Of a stretch of DNA of 9,619 nucleotides, positions 8,038 through 9,619 are shown piece after piece. This stretch comes from an uncultured Clostridium sp. (GTDB taxonomy: Bacteria > Bacillota > Clostridia > TANB77 > CAG-508). The translations under genes were made by a program, and so were the position numbers. The notes under the pieces were generated by a model that did no database searches, was not told where the DNA came from, and saw only the letters and a program-made list of their open reading frames with translations. Location: contig USQA01000032.1 in the NCBI GenBank assembly GCA_900556695.1, positions 1-9,619 of the forward strand. The letters run 5' to 3'. Every line of letters begins with the position of its first letter. Within the stretch, counting starts at the first letter, position 1.

Positions 8038-9211
8038 TTTCTTTTCCTCCCTCCTGTTGTTCATTTATATCCGCTATTGCTTCTTCAGCAACTTCTTGTC
8101 CAATATATTCCTTATTTTCTTCAATAATTAATTTTGCCATTTCCTGTATCATTTTTTCCATGCTATTACTTTTATTTTCATATGCTTTTTCTTTTTCTGA
8201 TTTAACTCTATCTGTTGTTTCTTTTGCTAATTTCATTGCTTCTTCTTGTATTTGCTTATCTAATATTCTTTCTTTCTTATCAATAACATCTTGAGCTGTT
8301 GAATATAATTCTTCGTATCCCGCTTTAATTGCTTTATCTAATCCATATACTTCTGCTTGTTCTCTATTATATGAATAATACAACAATTCAACTAATTCAT
8401 ATGAATTTAGTATTTTTCCACTAACACTACAAGCAAATAATGTTCTTATTATTGATTGTGCTTTAGTATATAATTCTGAAAAAGCCATGTTTTGTATTTC
8501 ATCTTTTGCGTAATCTTCTTTCGTTGCTTCTTCTGCAAAATAAGAAATAACAATATAATATTTTTTAGTTAATACATTTTTATTTAAACTTATTTTTTCA
8601 GTGTCTTTTACAAGGTCTTTACCATATTCATATAAATTTTTCTTTTTAGTTAATTCATAAAAAGCATTATCTATTTGTTCTTTAGAATATGCACTAGACT
8701 TTTTTATAGTATTATATTCTATTTGTTTTTTATTTAACTCCATCTCAATTTCATTAACACTAGCTTTATATTTTTGTATACTATCATTTAAATTTACTGT
8801 CCTTGTTTGTATGTATATTTGAATAGGATGTCTTAATGTATTTAAAAATTGTATAAATCCTTCTTCTACTGCTGTTTTTTCCATTTCAGACATAAGATCA
8901 TAATTTATTCCTTGACATTCAACCACCATTACAAATCTTTTTCCGCCCTTTTGAATAATCATATTATCTTCAACTTTGTCAAATTCCATAAACTTACTAA
9001 TAGATTCTTTACTCATAGTTTGAGTTTTAGAAGTTGATAATATCTTTTTTTCTTTATTTGTCTCATTTTTATTATTTTTTTCATTTGATAATGGCTTATT
9101 TTCTTTCATTTTCATTAAAAAATATACTACAGTTAAAGCAATTAGAATAAATATTAAAAAAACTAAAGCAACCATTAACATATTACTAAATTGTTGTACA
9201 TCACTAGACAT
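8021..9211 (-). CDS. Membrane-anchored VirB4/TraC N-terminal-domain-like protein
   Basis: This is a 396-residue protein from the start at 9211. One strong membrane segment lies at about residues 10-34, followed by a polar Lys/Asn/Glu linker. A globular part at about 75-310 resembles the N-terminal domain of VirB4/TraC proteins: a strand-rich block (IIQKGGKRFVMVVECQGINY), then HPIQIYIQTR, a charged helical insert at 150-205, KYYIVISYF, and a helix running through LFACSVSGKILNSYELVELL. Residues 295-396 are charged and probably coiled-coil. No Walker A or Walker B motif is present, so it is not an ATPase itself. It sits between the PrgI-like gene and VirB4 and overlaps VirB4 by 17 bases. I infer that it anchors or docks the VirB4 ATPase at the membrane channel. 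The resemblance to VirB4/TraC is recalled by eye, so the gene is certain but the role is moderately sure. Confidence 0.7.
   Translation of the reverse strand: MSSDVQQFSNMLMVALVFLIFILIALTVVYFLMKMKENKPLSNEKNNKNETNKEKKILSTSKTQTMSKESISKFMEFDKVEDNMIIQKGGKRFVMVVECQGINYDLMSEMEKTAVEEGFIQFLNTLRHPIQIYIQTRTVNLNDSIQKYKASVNEIEMELNKKQIEYNTIKKSSAYSKEQIDNAFYELTKKKNLYEYGKDLVKDTEKISLNKNVLTKKYYIVISYFAEEATKEDYAKDEIQNMAFSELYTKAQSIIRTLFACSVSGKILNSYELVELLYYSYNREQAEVYGLDKAIKAGYEELYSTAQDVIDKKERILDKQIQEEAMKLAKETTDRVKSEKEKAYENKSNSMEKMIQEMAKLIIEENKEYIGQEVAEEAIADINEQQEGGKENVQEK
8046..8050 (-). promoter_or_regulatory. Ribosome binding site that sets the start of virB4
   Basis: GGAGG lies 8 bases before the ATG at 8037, within a longer purine run (AGGAGGGAGG, 8055-8046) that also encodes Gln-Glu-Gly-Gly near the end of the upstream protein. 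The in-frame ATG at 8064 is upstream of this site and lacks a comparable one. Confidence 0.8.
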
Positions 9212-9563
9212 TTTTTTCTTCCTCCTCTTCTTTTGTTTCATTTACATATATCCTATTATTTTGTTTTTTAAACATAATATATCTTTTTATTATTTCATCA
9301 ATATTTTCTCCTGCTATATCATTAGCATTCTTTAGCATTGATAATTTAGGAATTTTTATAGTCCCAATTGAAAAACCAATTAAACCACATATTGCTATTG
9401 CCAGTAGCCCCCAATATTGTATCTGCAAAACATTTGACATTATAAAATATATTGGGAAGCCCACTCCTGCTCCTATAGCTGTATACATTAAAGATTTTCC
9501 CGTAAATATAAACAATATCCTACCTTCACCTTTTACATTTCTAGGTATATAATATGTTCCCAT
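9204..9563 (-). CDS. prgI: PrgI family small membrane protein of the type IV secretion system
   Basis: This 119-residue protein matches the PrgI family found just upstream of VirB4 in Gram-positive conjugation operons. PrgI proteins are thought to be inner-membrane channel components, comparable in place to VirB3. The N-terminus (MGTYYIPRNVK) leads into two hydrophobic segments at about residues 24-44 and 48-67. A basic IPKL stretch and a charged tail ending in a run of Glu follow, giving a small two-pass protein with a cytoplasmic C-terminus by inference. The ATG is preceded by AGGAGG (9575-9570) with a 6-base spacer. The gene overlaps the next one by 8 bases, and its Glu-rich end also encodes that gene's ribosome binding site, which suggests translational coupling. 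The length is typical for the family. The family call rests on overall pattern and position, not on a catalytic motif. Confidence 0.85.
   Translation of the reverse strand: MGTYYIPRNVKGEGRILFIFTGKSLMYTAIGAGVGFPIYFIMSNVLQIQYWGLLAIAICGLIGFSIGTIKIPKLSMLKNANDIAGENIDEIIKRYIMFKKQNNRIYVNETKEEEEEKNV
9221..9226 (-). promoter_or_regulatory. Ribosome binding site that sets the start of the TraC-like gene
   Basis: AGGAGG lies inside the Glu codons at the end of the prgI-like gene, 9 bases before the ATG at 9211. An in-frame ATG at 9241 lies upstream of this site and would translate it as a Lys/Arg run, so 9211 is the better start. Confidence 0.8.
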
Positions 9564-9600
9564 AAAACTCCTCCTATATTAGATTATTACACTTATTTAC

Positions 9601-9609
9601 ATTATATCA
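9601..9609 (-). promoter_or_regulatory. Possible extended -10 promoter element for the transfer operon
   Basis: On the minus strand the sequence reads TGATATAAT, a perfect TATAAT hexamer (9606-9601) preceded by the TGn extension of an extended -10 promoter. It would place the transcript start near 9594, about 30 bases before the first gene. Any -35 element would lie at or beyond the right edge and cannot be judged. Because the DNA is so AT-rich, a chance match is possible, and the operon may also be read from further upstream. Confidence 0.4.
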
Positions 9610-9619
9610 AAAAAAACAT

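Noticed and set aside
9609..9619. The T run on the minus strand at the right edge as a transcription terminator tail of an upstream gene
   Set aside because: The stem that would be needed lies outside the window, so it cannot be supported.
1..9619. CRISPR array, tRNA, rRNA, insertion sequence, attachment site or transfer origin
   Set aside because: No repeat-spacer pattern, cloverleaf, transposase or suitable inverted repeat was seen. The coding genes leave only gaps of 25 bases or less inside the operon.

Overview
The window is part of a Gram-positive type IV secretion (conjugation) operon. All real genes are on the minus strand, so the operon reads from the right edge to the left edge. The DNA is strongly AT-rich, arginine is mostly AGA, and every gene has a near-consensus AGGAGG-type ribosome binding site. 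This points to a low-GC member of the Firmicutes (Clostridia or a relative). The species cannot be named, and the sequence does not show whether the element is an integrative conjugative element or a plasmid.

Layout in transcription order: a possible extended -10 promoter (9601-9609); a PrgI-family small membrane protein (9204-9563); a membrane-anchored protein resembling a VirB4/TraC N-terminal domain (8021-9211); the VirB4 ATPase (6079-8037); a VirB6/TrbL-like polytopic channel protein with a very long soluble tail (3522-6053); a single-pass protein with a possible NTF2/VirB8-like outer domain (2598-3518); and a large membrane-anchored peptidoglycan hydrolase (about 2575 down to the left edge). 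The genes overlap or lie 3-25 bases apart with no terminator visible between them, so they probably form one transcript. There is no stretch over 300 bases without a gene.

Together the genes supply most of the envelope-spanning machine: the energy source (VirB4), the inner-membrane channel (VirB6-like, PrgI), a probable scaffold (VirB8-like) and the cell-wall-opening enzyme. The relaxase, coupling protein (VirD4), origin of transfer, integrase and cargo genes are not in the window.

The most notable point is a frame break in the hydrolase at about position 796. The first frame encodes the membrane anchor and the start of a lysozyme domain, including its likely catalytic Glu, and then stops at a TGA. 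The rest of the lysozyme domain and an NlpC/P60 domain continue without interruption in the +1 frame to the left edge. The break falls on the only in-frame CGG codon I could find in the operon. It may be a real mutation, a sequencing error or, less likely, programmed +1 frameshifting. Several start codons are revised here, because upstream in-frame starts lie on or before the ribosome binding site.
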